DNA of 64,000 nt from Streptococcus gallinaceus. Lineage in GTDB: Bacteria > Bacillota > Bacilli > Lactobacillales > Streptococcaceae. Each line of letters begins with the position of its first letter. The stretch's first letter is position 1. Positions 33,713-42,405 of this stretch are shown in pieces. The translations under genes were made by a program, and so were the position numbers. Where the stretch lies: positions 186,001-250,000 of the forward strand of contig NZ_JALJXU010000001.1 in the NCBI RefSeq assembly GCF_024170225.1, in the 5' to 3' direction. The notes under the pieces were generated by a model. It was not told the DNA's origin. It was given only the letters and a program-made list of their open reading frames with translations, and did no database searches.

Positions 33713-35017
33713 ATGGGGAGATCAATGTTCTCTGTTAAGAAAAAAAAAGAAACAGGACATATGTCTGATAACGGGAGCGGGAAAAGTTCCTTGCTGACAC
33801 GGTTGAACCAACCCCTTTTTAAGAAAAAAGAGGAGTTGGCAGATGAGGAGTATATGCTAGACAGCGAGCTCCAAGTCTCACAAGCGGCTTCAACTAAGAA
33901 CAAGTCAATCACAAGTTTGTTTTCAACTAAAAAAGGGAAGGGCGGGAAAAATGCCGGTCAGCCTTACACCATGTTTTCAAAGCCCATCAAAGGAAATTTG
34001 TTAGCCATTGATTTTGATGACTATGATTTGACCTTGGTAGTTGCGAAGCAAAAACGCAAAGAATTAGAAATCGTAAAGACGGTCAAAGCTTCTTTACCAG
34101 CAGGGTTGGTACATGATGGTTTGATTATCAACATGGATGCCTTGATTGAGTTCATTGATCATTTGATGAAAGAAAATGATGTCGTAGCTAAGTATGCTTT
34201 TTTTGCAGTCAATAATACAGGGGTTATTGCGCGTCCAGTCATGGTACCAGATGCCGTTGCAGAAGAAGACATCGAAAACTTTATCTCCTTTGAGTTGCAG
34301 CAGTATCTGGATATCGATACAAGCTCATATATCATTGATTATCAATTTAGTCCACAAGCAGATGGTATGATTGAAGAAGGAAGCAAGTCTTTGATTGCCT
34401 ATGCTGTGCCAAAAGCGACAGTAGAGCAACATTATGACTTGGCAGATGCCTTGCATTTGGTACCGTATGTCTTTGACCTGCGTTCCAATACGTATGAAAA
34501 GTGGCTGGAACGTGTAGAAGCGATCAACAATCGTGGCAAGTATTTGACAGAAGGAAATATTGGGATTGTCCAACTAGGCAAGCACAGTATTGATGTCTAT
34601 CTCTATGCGAATGGTCGATTTGTGACAAGTAACCATATGGATCATGGCTATCATGAGATTGAAGACTTAGTAGATACTGAATTGACCATGCGTCATTTTC
34701 ATGAGATTGTCGCTGGTAATATGACAGATTTGTCTCTTAAACGCGTCTTAGATGAATGGTTAAATGAAACAAAAATGCATATTATCAATACCGAGCGATT
34801 TTTCAGCTCAACAACTGGTGAAACGATTGATAAGTTTTATTCTATCGGAGAAGGTGCCCTTTGCTGGCATTTGATTTCAGTATTAAAAACAAAATTTGAC
34901 GGTGATATTGAGGCTGTCGGTAGCGTTGACTCAGAGGATATTGTTTGGGGACCGTATGCAGATAATGATCCTGAAATGATACCAGCTGTAGCAATGTTAA
35001 TTCGGAGGGTCAACTAA
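33713..35017 (+). CDS. pilM: Type IV pilus assembly protein PilM (actin-like)
   Basis: Cytoplasmic actin-fold ATP-binding protein of the PilMNO alignment complex. It has 434 residues. A long charged N-terminal extension of about 90 residues precedes the actin-like core, which begins at GNLLAIDFDDYDLTLVVAKQ (phosphate-1-type strand) and continues through FFAVNNTGVIARPVMVPDAV, a typical PilM region, to GNIGIVQLGKHSIDVYLYANG (second phosphate loop). The extension is unusual for PilM, where the core normally starts near residue 1. Start 33713 is weakly supported; ATG 33725 with GGGGAG nearby is an alternative. Its stop overlaps the pilN start. Confidence 0.88.
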   Translation: MGRSMFSVKKKKETGHMSDNGSGKSSLLTRLNQPLFKKKEELADEEYMLDSELQVSQAASTKNKSITSLFSTKKGKGGKNAGQPYTMFSKPIKGNLLAIDFDDYDLTLVVAKQKRKELEIVKTVKASLPAGLVHDGLIINMDALIEFIDHLMKENDVVAKYAFFAVNNTGVIARPVMVPDAVAEEDIENFISFELQQYLDIDTSSYIIDYQFSPQADGMIEEGSKSLIAYAVPKATVEQHYDLADALHLVPYVFDLRSNTYEKWLERVEAINNRGKYLTEGNIGIVQLGKHSIDVYLYANGRFVTSNHMDHGYHEIEDLVDTELTMRHFHEIVAGNMTDLSLKRVLDEWLNETKMHIINTERFFSSTTGETIDKFYSIGEGALCWHLISVLKTKFDGDIEAVGSVDSEDIVWGPYADNDPEMIPAVAMLIRRVN

Positions 35018-35631
35018 TGATGATGAGAGATTTAAACTTTTTTGCGACATACCATATCCCTCCTGCAAAGACCAGCACAGTTCGCTTGGCTGCGATTACG
35101 GGGAGTATACTAGCCTTAGCAGGGGTATTGCTAGGTACCTTCTATTACTACTCAAGTAACAGTAACTACGAGACAGAAATCAATAAATTACATATGTTGC
35201 TAGAAGCACCTGAAATGACACAGCAATTAGAAGAAATTGAAAAACTTCAAGTTGACAAAGCAACTGTGACAAACGATCAGACCATCTTTAAGAATTTAGA
35301 AGGTGATTTCAAACGGACTCACAAGGTTAATAGAGCTTTCATGGACTTTGTCCAAAACCGTGTGACACGCAATCTAGTCTTTGATGAATTGAGCATTTCA
35401 GATGATAAGGTGTCTATCGTGGGACTCTCAACCGAGAGACTTTCTATCGCAAAATTTGAGGAAGAATTACGAAAAACAGACAAATTTAATCATATTTTGG
35501 TCAGCACGATTGAAAATGTCGACGGTGGTGGTGCTGCAGTTGGTGTAGCAGCCAATGATCCATTTAAGGATGTATATAAATTTACTATCGAAATTGAGAC
35601 AAAGGATGTGGACTTCAGTGAAAAAAAATAA
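35017..35631 (+). CDS. pilN: Type IV pilus assembly protein PilN
   Basis: Bitopic membrane protein that docks PilM through its cytoplasmic N-terminus and pairs with PilO. It has 204 residues. The start MMMRDLNFFATYHIPP is the short PilM-binding tail (RDLNFF resembles the INLLP tail of other PilN), followed by a membrane segment at about residues 25-45 (LAAITGSILALAGVLLGTFYY) and a coiled-coil then a ferredoxin-like domain. It begins at the base where pilM ends (TAATG) and overlaps the pilO start, consistent with coupled translation of a stoichiometric complex. Confidence 0.86.
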   Translation: MMMRDLNFFATYHIPPAKTSTVRLAAITGSILALAGVLLGTFYYYSSNSNYETEINKLHMLLEAPEMTQQLEEIEKLQVDKATVTNDQTIFKNLEGDFKRTHKVNRAFMDFVQNRVTRNLVFDELSISDDKVSIVGLSTERLSIAKFEEELRKTDKFNHILVSTIENVDGGGAAVGVAANDPFKDVYKFTIEIETKDVDFSEKK

Positions 35632-37165
35632 TACTAACAAAACTGATAAGAAACCCGGGCTAAAGCTAAACAAAAAGGAAAAAACTTTGCTTGGTACAGT
35701 TGCTGTCGGTCTCGTTGCATTCGGTTGTTACAATGTTTTAAATGGTTTAGTAACTAAAAATGGTGAGCTATCGGAAGAGTACAACAGGTTGCAGTTGGAG
35801 TTTAACGAAAAATCTGCAAAGGTTGCTCGGAAAGGAGCCTTGGTTCAAGAATTGAAAAAGCTGAACAGTGATACCAATAAAGTTGCTTCTAACTATTACG
35901 GCAATACGAATCAGGGGGAATTTATCTATTTGATTGATCACCTGATTAGTAAAAGTGGCATCACTCTTCAACGGGTTGAATTTGCGGAAACAAAAGAACT
36001 AGAGTTTCCTAAAAAGGCGGATAAGGATGCAGCAGCACAAGAGAAAGATAAGAAGGCTAAAAAAACTGAAACAACTTCCTCAACAACAAGTGCTTCAAGT
36101 ACAGGTACTTCGACGTCAACGTCAACAAGTACAAGTTCTAGTTCTGCTGCTGAAACACAAAAAAGTGCTGCGCCAGCTACACAGTCAGATAACGAGGCAG
36201 AAAACAAGTATGCCAATACGAATATCACACAAATGACAGCTGATATTAGTTTCTCAGGAACCTATTCTCAGGTGTTGGAATTATTGAAAATGATTGATGC
36301 CAATGAGCGTACAATCGTATCAAGTGAATTGGACTTGGGTTCTCCTAAGGCCAAGCAAGAAGTGGATAGAATTGATCCGCTGATTGAAAAAGGGCATATC
36401 AAACTAAGATTTTACCAAGTAGAAGATGTAGAACGGTATGTCAGCAAACCAGCTAGCAATGTAGATAAGACACCGATTCCATTTGCCCATGTGGCTTCAC
36501 CATTTAAGCGTGCATCTTGGTTGTCTATCTCTGAAGATGGTGGTAAAAAATCAGATTCAAAATCAGATTCAACATCGTCAGGTAATTCGTCGGATGTGGG
36601 TTCTGGTTTAGGATCAGCTCCTGGACCAGCTTATCTTCAACAATTGGCCAACTCAACCAGCAATACAGGTGGAATTTCAGCTTACTACAATACCTCAACA
36701 CTTTATCGCTTTGAAACAAACTTAAAATTGAAAAACAAAGCCAATAATGCAGAGACGGACGTTACGGTTGATACCGGTGACTTCCTTGAAGGTACGGGTT
36801 CGAATGTTGTGCAAATTCCTGCAAGCAAAGAAAAAGTCATCTATGAAATGAGATTGCAAGATCCATTTATTACATTAAATGAAAAACCAGATTATATCCT
36901 TTTCGACTTCCATAGTTCTAAAAAATGGGACGGCAGCTTGGGGATGATTGTTGAAAATGCGAACGGTCAAGAAATCCAAGTCGGTTTATTGGAAGGCTTG
37001 AAATGGGAAGGTTGGCGTGAAGCTCGATTTGATCCTGCCAGCGTGGCGAGCTTGACATATCCATTGAAGGTAAAAGGTTTCTACTTTGAAACACCAAATA
37101 CCAATAGTGATGGAACAACCCTAAAATTGGATAATTTTGCTATTCAGAGTTTGATATCCAATTAA
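35618..37165 (+). CDS. pilO: PilO-like assembly protein with long Ser/Thr linkers and C-terminal domain
   Basis: A bitopic membrane protein of 515 residues, much longer than typical PilO (about 200). A cytoplasmic lysine-rich tail (KKNNTNKTDKKPGLKLNKKE) precedes a membrane segment at about residues 27-45 (LLGTVAVGLVAFGCYNVL), a coiled coil and a PilO-like core split by a Ser/Thr tract (36066-36170) and ending near residue 270. A second disordered stretch (DSKSDSTSSGNSS, about residue 310) leads to a C-terminal domain of unknown type. The GTG at 35618 is preferred: it overlaps pilN by 14 bases and gives MKKNNTNK; the ATG at 35606 has a ribosome site too close. Function by context. Confidence 0.8.
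   Translation: MKKNNTNKTDKKPGLKLNKKEKTLLGTVAVGLVAFGCYNVLNGLVTKNGELSEEYNRLQLEFNEKSAKVARKGALVQELKKLNSDTNKVASNYYGNTNQGEFIYLIDHLISKSGITLQRVEFAETKELEFPKKADKDAAAQEKDKKAKKTETTSSTTSASSTGTSTSTSTSTSSSSAAETQKSAAPATQSDNEAENKYANTNITQMTADISFSGTYSQVLELLKMIDANERTIVSSELDLGSPKAKQEVDRIDPLIEKGHIKLRFYQVEDVERYVSKPASNVDKTPIPFAHVASPFKRASWLSISEDGGKKSDSKSDSTSSGNSSDVGSGLGSAPGPAYLQQLANSTSNTGGISAYYNTSTLYRFETNLKLKNKANNAETDVTVDTGDFLEGTGSNVVQIPASKEKVIYEMRLQDPFITLNEKPDYILFDFHSSKKWDGSLGMIVENANGQEIQVGLLEGLKWEGWREARFDPASVASLTYPLKVKGFYFETPNTNSDGTTLKLDNFAIQSLISN
36066..36170 (+). repeat. Low-complexity Ser/Thr coding tract in pilO
   Basis: Imperfect repeats of ACNAGT/TCNACN codons encode a Ser/Thr-rich linker. The tract could vary in length between strains through slippage. 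Confidence 0.7.
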
Positions 37166-37181
37166 AAAGTAAATTTGTGAT

Positions 37182-37211
37182 TCATAGAGCAAGACCAAAC
37201 AACCTCTATGA
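37182..37211 (+). repeat. Hairpin downstream of pilO
   Basis: Perfect 8-bp arms TCATAGAG (37182-37189) and CTCTATGA (37204-37211) with a 14-base loop; no T-tract. The 175-base gap holds no clear promoter. Confidence 0.6.
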
Positions 37212-37340
37212 GTACAACTTACTGTAGCATTTTTTAACTTTTAGTTCATATTGAGTCATGGTTTGAGTTCGTAACACATTTCTCTGTATGTAAAGAAACA
37301 ATGAAAGAACGAACAAGGAATAAAAAAGAAGGAGGAAATA

Positions 37341-38591
37341 ATGGCGTATTTACAAATGTTTGGCCTAACATTCATCATAATTCATACGATTAGTATTATG
37401 TTTGTAGCTAAGTTGGAGATAGCAAAGCGAATCTTTCTAGCGATATGGATGGGAATGTTTGTCTTTTTCCTTCCTAGAATGTATCAATATTTACAAGCAA
37501 GTCCACTCTATTTTGGTGGTCTATGTGCGGGTATTTTTGGTATCTATACAGTCTCACTATTTTCACAAAATATCCGAGACTACATAGAACATTATAAACA
37601 GATTAAGAAAACTAGAGAAACTAGAGAACTATTCTTTGTCAGTGAGACACAAGTAGAGGAATCTTTCATAGAGAATCCTGTATACGGTAGTTTATTGATG
37701 GATAAAACGGAAGCTGTAGAAGATGATACCCAAGAACTGTCTCGCTTGAAATCAAGACAAAAGGATAAAAAGACAAGCACCAAATCCTCTACCGATAAAG
37801 TGATACAGATGCCTTCGAAAAATGTATCACAACCTGCGAAAAAAAACATGCCTTCACGGGAGGAACAAGCATACGATCAACCAAATCGTATGAGTTTAGA
37901 GGAAGAGTTTTTAGCTGTTGATAAAAAAGAAAACACTGATAAAGTTACGCCAATTTCGTACCATTCTTCCACATTTGAACCACAACAAACCTCTATAAAA
38001 GAGGTGGACAATATGGTATCTCAAACCTTATCTAAACTGGACAATTTGTTTTCAGGCAATATGGATAAGGAAGAATCAAATAATTTATTTATTGAAAAAG
38101 AATCTCCTGTGCATCTGGAATCATCGGCAGAACAACCGATGGATGTTACGGTGACGGATGAAGAGGAAGAGATTTTGAGAGAAATTGAAATCATTTTTTC
38201 TCAACATAAGGACCAAGAATCACCAGTTACTGTACATAATAAACAAGCACAAGATGACGTGATTTTAACCGTTAATCCATTGTCGGGCGAGGCGGTTGAA
38301 TGGGTGAAAACGAAGAAAACAGAAGAACCATATTTCAATACTGAGGAACAAATTGATAAAGAAATCTATTTCCGATTCTTATTATTTGAAATTCGTGAGT
38401 TGTTAGTGTTGGGCTTTTATCAGGAAGCGGTGGATTATTTGAAAGAGATTTTGATTGATTCTTACGACAAGGAAATTCGTCAGAATGCCCTTTGTTTATT
38501 GGAGTTAATTCGAGTGGAACTCTATAATCCACATATTAGTGAAACCATAAGAAATGAATATAAGTTTTTAGAGGAGCGTAAAGTATTATGA
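37341..38591 (+). CDS. Membrane protein of the pilus locus, FimV-like architecture
   Basis: A 416-residue protein not matched to a named family. Residues 1-75 hold about three hydrophobic segments (LTFIIIHTISIMFV, IFLAIWMGMFVFFL, FGGLCAGIFGIYTVSLF). A long, charged, probably disordered region (about 95-320, rich in Lys, Glu, Ser and Gln) follows, and the last 90 residues are a helical repeat (FRFLLFEIRELLVLGFYQEA and LKEILIDSYDKEIRQNALCL), like a TPR unit. Membrane anchor, acidic linker and C-terminal TPR is the layout of FimV/TspA polar hubs of proteobacterial pili; this is resemblance of architecture only. AAGGAGGAAATA precedes the ATG. Its stop overlaps the next ATG (ATGA). Confidence 0.75.
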   Translation: MAYLQMFGLTFIIIHTISIMFVAKLEIAKRIFLAIWMGMFVFFLPRMYQYLQASPLYFGGLCAGIFGIYTVSLFSQNIRDYIEHYKQIKKTRETRELFFVSETQVEESFIENPVYGSLLMDKTEAVEDDTQELSRLKSRQKDKKTSTKSSTDKVIQMPSKNVSQPAKKNMPSREEQAYDQPNRMSLEEEFLAVDKKENTDKVTPISYHSSTFEPQQTSIKEVDNMVSQTLSKLDNLFSGNMDKEESNNLFIEKESPVHLESSAEQPMDVTVTDEEEEILREIEIIFSQHKDQESPVTVHNKQAQDDVILTVNPLSGEAVEWVKTKKTEEPYFNTEEQIDKEIYFRFLLFEIRELLVLGFYQEAVDYLKEILIDSYDKEIRQNALCLLELIRVELYNPHISETIRNEYKFLEERKVL

Positions 38592-39778
38592 TTAGTTGCA
38601 AGTCGGTCATTGGAACTGCAGTAATTGAAATTGAAAAAGGTGTGGGACTTGGAGAAATTCATCAAGTTGTCGTGGACAAGGGAGTTACGCTAACTTTTGT
38701 TGTCAAATCACGACAGGAAGACCCATCGCACGCTTTAATGATTGGAAATAATATTTATGGTATTGGTAATTTTGCAGCAACTGTGAAAAATTCAGATGCA
38801 TTGAAGGCCATTACACAAGATGAATTACAACTTCTTGTAGATAAACAAGGTGTGATCATCGATGAAATTGTTATTACTGTCGATGGAAATAAAATTGGTC
38901 GTGTAACAGACTACTTTATTGATAATGAAAATGAAATTGGCTTCTTGCTAGTTGATCCTGAGAATGATGGAGAAGTATTCCAAATTCCTAAATCACAAAT
39001 TTTAATGATTGGAAAAGAGTACATCATTTTAAATGAAGAATGCAACACTGTGGAAGCAAGTGCCCAGGCAAAAATGATTGATGTTCCAGCTAAGCCACGT
39101 CCAGCTTTAGAAAGAGTTGAACAACAAGCTGAGATTGCTGTTCCTCAAAAAGTAGAACCTGTAGCAGAACCTACTTTCAATGAGAAGCCAGCTCCTAAAA
39201 AAGAAATAAATTCATGGATACCTGAAATGGATACTAACATCGAAAATGATCAAAATTTTGATTTAGATGCTATGTTGGCAAATCTAAAAACTAGTGAAGA
39301 TTTTTCAGATTTGAATTCTTCTATGAAAGTTGAAGAAACGATGCCACAGGAAATACCTGCGCTTGAGTCAATGGCAATTGAAAGCACATCTTTGAAACAA
39401 TTGAAAGAAGATGAAGTAACAGCTGAAACACCGAAACAATCATTAGAAGATATCTTTGCATCATTTTCAAACAATGATACTCCAAAAGAAGTCCCAGTAA
39501 AACGCGATGAGTTTCAAATTCCAGTAGAATATGAAACCATTACGGAGCCTGTGATTCACCATCAAGTGGTACCAATGACAGTTGCAACTGATGAAACGAA
39601 GAGTTATGTCGACAATCAAAAACGACTTTTGCTTGGCAAAAAATTGCAAAAAAATCTACTGAACTCAGATGGTAGTGTGCTTCTTTATGCGGGTGAAGTT
39701 GTAACAGAAGAAATGATTGACTTGTTGCGTAGAATTGACAGACGATTGTTGGTTCGTTTGGCAGGGAGTGTAGGCTAG
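38588..39778 (+). CDS. PRC-barrel protein of the pilus locus
   Basis: A 396-residue soluble protein. The first 155 residues contain two PRC-barrel-like units: SVIGTAVIEIEKGVGLGEIH and ITVDGNKIGRVTDYFIDNEN, small beta barrels that bind proteins or RNA in other systems. A long acidic, Pro/Glu-rich linker (about 160-330) follows, and the last 50 residues form a separate module (LLLGKKLQKNLLNSDGSVLL, AGEVVTEEMIDLLRRIDRR) resembling the small strand-turn unit found before HD-GYP domains. No catalytic domain is seen. It overlaps the preceding gene by four bases and is one base from the next, so it is a co-translated component of the pilus operon. Role unknown. Confidence 0.75.
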   Translation: MISCKSVIGTAVIEIEKGVGLGEIHQVVVDKGVTLTFVVKSRQEDPSHALMIGNNIYGIGNFAATVKNSDALKAITQDELQLLVDKQGVIIDEIVITVDGNKIGRVTDYFIDNENEIGFLLVDPENDGEVFQIPKSQILMIGKEYIILNEECNTVEASAQAKMIDVPAKPRPALERVEQQAEIAVPQKVEPVAEPTFNEKPAPKKEINSWIPEMDTNIENDQNFDLDAMLANLKTSEDFSDLNSSMKVEETMPQEIPALESMAIESTSLKQLKEDEVTAETPKQSLEDIFASFSNNDTPKEVPVKRDEFQIPVEYETITEPVIHHQVVPMTVATDETKSYVDNQKRLLLGKKLQKNLLNSDGSVLLYAGEVVTEEMIDLLRRIDRRLLVRLAGSVG

Positions 39779-39779
39779 A

Positions 39780-40823
39780 ATGAAGGGAAGATTTTCAAAG
39801 TATCAACCTTTCATTCCCCTAGGTTTAGTTTTGCTCTTTATGCTTAGCTTGCTGCTATATGTTATGACGATCTATAAACCAAGTTTGCCCATGAGTATAA
39901 ATGACAAAAAGACTCTACATGTTCATTCGAGAAGTGAAGCAGAAGTTGCAGTATACAAAAGCTTACCCTACAAAGCGAGCTTTGAGCTGTCAACAGGGCA
40001 TTCCTTCTCAATGGATATGCGATTGCTAGGATTGAGTTATTTTTCAAAAACGGAATTAGAAAGTTTAGATAAAATTTCGAATACCAATCTATGGGATAAG
40101 TTTGTACCATTTTTTGAAACAAAACAAAATCAACTCTTATCAATCTATTCAAAACGGTTATTTTGGTTGCAATCTTTAGAAAAATCGATTCAAAATTTTC
40201 CGGATTTATTAAAACAAGAACCTGAAACCAATCATTTGATTGCTAGTCCGGATAATCAACTGACGGTATCAGCTCCTGTAGATGGGTACGAAATTCAAGC
40301 TCAAAACTTTATTGCCGCTGCTCAGAATATCAATAAAACAGCTCAATTTGAACATATTCCTTTAGAAGCCAATCTCATCGGTGCCGAGGATCAATCCTGG
40401 AATTTATCTCAATACACACAATTTATTGATAAGGCAGAATTACCGCTTTCAGATGATGCTGTTCAAAAACACAACCAAGAATTAGCATTTCATAAATTGC
40501 AAAATGTGTATATTGCAGCTGGTCAAAGTGTCAATTTTTCAGATGTTATTGGTAAGTTGAACAAGAAATCAGGTTACCTAGCAAGTGTTGTCAATGGGAC
40601 AGAAGTTTATGGAACCGGTGTCGAGTTAGTGGTGGATGCCCTTCAATCACTGACATTTAAACACATGAAAGTAGATTCTTACAAAGGTAAGGCTTTCAGC
40701 ATTGGAGATCCAGGCAAGGAATTCACTCAACTTTCTGTGACAAATACAAGTCAGAACGATGTCGTTCTTTCTCTATCAAAAGAAGGCTCACAATTAACAA
40801 TTGTACTAGCCAGCAAACAATAG
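39780..40823 (+). CDS. Membrane-anchored exported protein, weakly VanW-like
   Basis: A 347-residue protein. A positive start (MKGRFSKYQPF) and one membrane segment at about residues 10-30 (LGLVLLFMLSLLLYVM) place the rest outside the membrane. The C-terminal third, with AAGQSVNFSDVIGKLNKKSGY and VNGTEVYGTGVELVVDALQS, resembles the VanW-like fold core seen in peptidoglycan-associated proteins, although the usual G-G-G-x-C-Q is replaced by G-T-G-V-E-L. Function is unknown; location suggests a role in passage of the pilus through the wall. It starts one base after the PRC-barrel gene. Confidence 0.72.
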   Translation: MKGRFSKYQPFIPLGLVLLFMLSLLLYVMTIYKPSLPMSINDKKTLHVHSRSEAEVAVYKSLPYKASFELSTGHSFSMDMRLLGLSYFSKTELESLDKISNTNLWDKFVPFFETKQNQLLSIYSKRLFWLQSLEKSIQNFPDLLKQEPETNHLIASPDNQLTVSAPVDGYEIQAQNFIAAAQNINKTAQFEHIPLEANLIGAEDQSWNLSQYTQFIDKAELPLSDDAVQKHNQELAFHKLQNVYIAAGQSVNFSDVIGKLNKKSGYLASVVNGTEVYGTGVELVVDALQSLTFKHMKVDSYKGKAFSIGDPGKEFTQLSVTNTSQNDVVLSLSKEGSQLTIVLASKQ

Positions 40824-40831
40824 ACAGTTAG

Positions 40832-40864
40832 GACCGAATCATTTGGTATATCCTTTATTCGGTC
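40832..40864 (+). repeat. Hairpin upstream of pilD
   Basis: GACCGAAT (40832-40839) pairs perfectly with ATTCGGTC (40857-40864), loop 17 bases, no T-tract. It lies in the 136-base gap before pilD. Confidence 0.6.
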
Positions 40865-40959
40865 ATTAACTGGACTTGCCTAGTAGGAAAAGCGAAGGCA
40901 AAAACTACAAAATAAACTCGAGGAGAAGATGTGATTTTAAAACAGAAGAGGAGTATGAA

Positions 40960-41727
40960 ATGGCAGTATTAGTCTTTATCCTAGGGCTCGTATTTGGTAG
41001 CTTTTATAATGTTGTCATTTATAGAGTTCCACTTGAAAAAAGTATCATCAATGGTCGTTCAGCTTGCCCAAACTGTTCACATGTTCTAGGTGCTTTAGAG
41101 TTGATTCCGCTTTTATCCATTGTTATTCAAGGGTTTAAATGCAAACACTGCAAGGTACCGATTTCTCCGCGGTATTTTATCGTGGAATTGCTAACAGGTA
41201 CGCTGTGGTGGGGAGCCTATTTGCTCTTTATTGACCAAGGGATATGGATGGTTATCTCGGCTTGTCTATTGATTTCTCTGGGGATTATCGTAGGCTATAT
41301 TGATTTTGATACCCATTTTATTTCTGATATTGTTCTACTGATATTTTTAGTTGGGCGGTTGAGTTTGATCTGGCTGACAGGGGAATCCTATTTGGAAACC
41401 ATTTGTTCCATGCTCGTAGCTTTAGTGGTCTATGGTGCCATTTATTGGTTGGCAAAATTCTATTATAAGCAAGAAGCATTTGGTCCTGGCGACATTACTT
41501 ATTTGATTACGCTTGGTAGTTGGTTTAGACCGCTTGATATTGCACTGGTCGCGATCGGTTCGTTTTTTATCGCTGGACTGTTACTGCTAGTCATAACGTT
41601 CATTGCAAAACTGAAATTTGATGCGAAGAAGGAAATCCCCTTTGGTCCTGCTATGAGTATTATGGCTATTTTATTCTATTTTTGGGGAGATTATATAAAG
41701 GAGTTATATATTCAATGGGTATTTTAA
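40960..41727 (+). CDS. pilD: Prepilin peptidase / N-methyltransferase
   Basis: Aspartic membrane protease that removes class III leaders of pilins and usually methylates the new N-terminus. It has 255 residues. The cytoplasmic zinc-type loop has C36-x2-C39 (ACPNCSH) and C61-x2-C64 (CKHCK), typical of bifunctional enzymes. The catalytic aspartates are in GYIDFDTH (D115 or D117) and GPGD (D178). About seven to eight membrane segments are visible. The ATG at 40960 is preferred to 40876 because AGAGGAG lies at the right distance and the protein then starts directly with MAVLVFILGLVFGSFYNVVI. The next gene overlaps its end by 13 bases. Confidence 0.94.
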   Translation: MAVLVFILGLVFGSFYNVVIYRVPLEKSIINGRSACPNCSHVLGALELIPLLSIVIQGFKCKHCKVPISPRYFIVELLTGTLWWGAYLLFIDQGIWMVISACLLISLGIIVGYIDFDTHFISDIVLLIFLVGRLSLIWLTGESYLETICSMLVALVVYGAIYWLAKFYYKQEAFGPGDITYLITLGSWFRPLDIALVAIGSFFIAGLLLLVITFIAKLKFDAKKEIPFGPAMSIMAILFYFWGDYIKELYIQWVF

Positions 41728-42335
41728 ATAAAAAAATAAGAGGCATGCACCTGATGACAACAGGCTTGATTGGTGGCTCTCTTGTTATCGGATTGTTATT
41801 TGGTCAGCACATTATGGCCAATCACCAGGAGAAAATTAATCCTGCAGATATTTATATTTCAGAGAATTTTAGTTCAAATGGTGGTGGCGTTATTCTGTTC
41901 TCAGAAGATGTTACGGTTCCTTCAACGGTATCGGCTGATTTTATCAACAGTCGTTTAGAAGGGACAAATATGGCTGGTTTAGGTCAGGCCTTTAAAAAGG
42001 CTGAGAAAAATTATGGCGTAAATGCTATCTTTTTAACTGGATTGGCTATTCATGAATCTGATTACGGAAGAAGTCAAATAGCACAAGTAAAAAATAATTT
42101 ATTTGGTTTTATGGCATATGATTCTAGCCCATTTTCAAGTGCCGGCTACTTTGAATCATTTGATGCTTGTATAGACTACGTTGCACGCTATTTGAGTCAA
42201 CATTATTTGAAACCGGATGGCATGTACTACAACGGAAAGAGTATTGCGGCAATTAATACTCGCTATGCATCCGATAAAGGATGGTCTGAAAAAATTGCTA
42301 TTCGTATCCGTACTTTCTTAAATTTAAATAAATAG
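41715..42335 (+). CDS. Membrane-anchored glucosaminidase-like muralytic enzyme
   Basis: A 206-residue exported protein. An N-terminal membrane segment (TTGLIGGSLVIGLLFG, about 15-30) is followed by a glucosaminidase domain (LytG/FlgJ-like, PF01832-type) from about residue 85: the catalytic glutamate is E114 in LAIHESDYGRS, then KNNLFGFMAYDSSPF and YVARYLSQHYL. It should cleave peptidoglycan glycan strands. ATG 41715 is chosen because MGILNKKIRG starts just after AAAGGAG at 41698 and overlaps pilD by 13 bases. Tight coupling to pilD suggests that it opens the cell wall for the pilus. It is the last gene before the operon terminator. Confidence 0.88.
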   Translation: MGILNKKIRGMHLMTTGLIGGSLVIGLLFGQHIMANHQEKINPADIYISENFSSNGGGVILFSEDVTVPSTVSADFINSRLEGTNMAGLGQAFKKAEKNYGVNAIFLTGLAIHESDYGRSQIAQVKNNLFGFMAYDSSPFSSAGYFESFDACIDYVARYLSQHYLKPDGMYYNGKSIAAINTRYASDKGWSEKIAIRIRTFLNLNK

Positions 42336-42377
42336 TCGTTAAGTAAATGATAGATGATGATTGCCTCGTCAAGAAAG

Positions 42378-42405
42378 AGCTAGACTACTGTTTGGCTTTT
42401 TTTTC
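42378..42405 (+). terminator. Terminator of the pil operon
   Basis: AGCTAGAC pairs with GTTTGGCT (G-U wobbles allowed in RNA) around TACT, followed by eight T residues. Confidence 0.75.

Noticed and set aside
36217..36224. Second TACGAATA inside pilO
   Set aside because: Coding position with no nearby gene start. It does not support competence control of the pil locus; no such box was found before the SUFU gene or pilF.
36185..36236. Overlapping minus and plus frames across the Ser/Thr tract of pilO
   Set aside because: They are shadows caused by codon bias of the low-complexity repeat; pilO itself is well supported.
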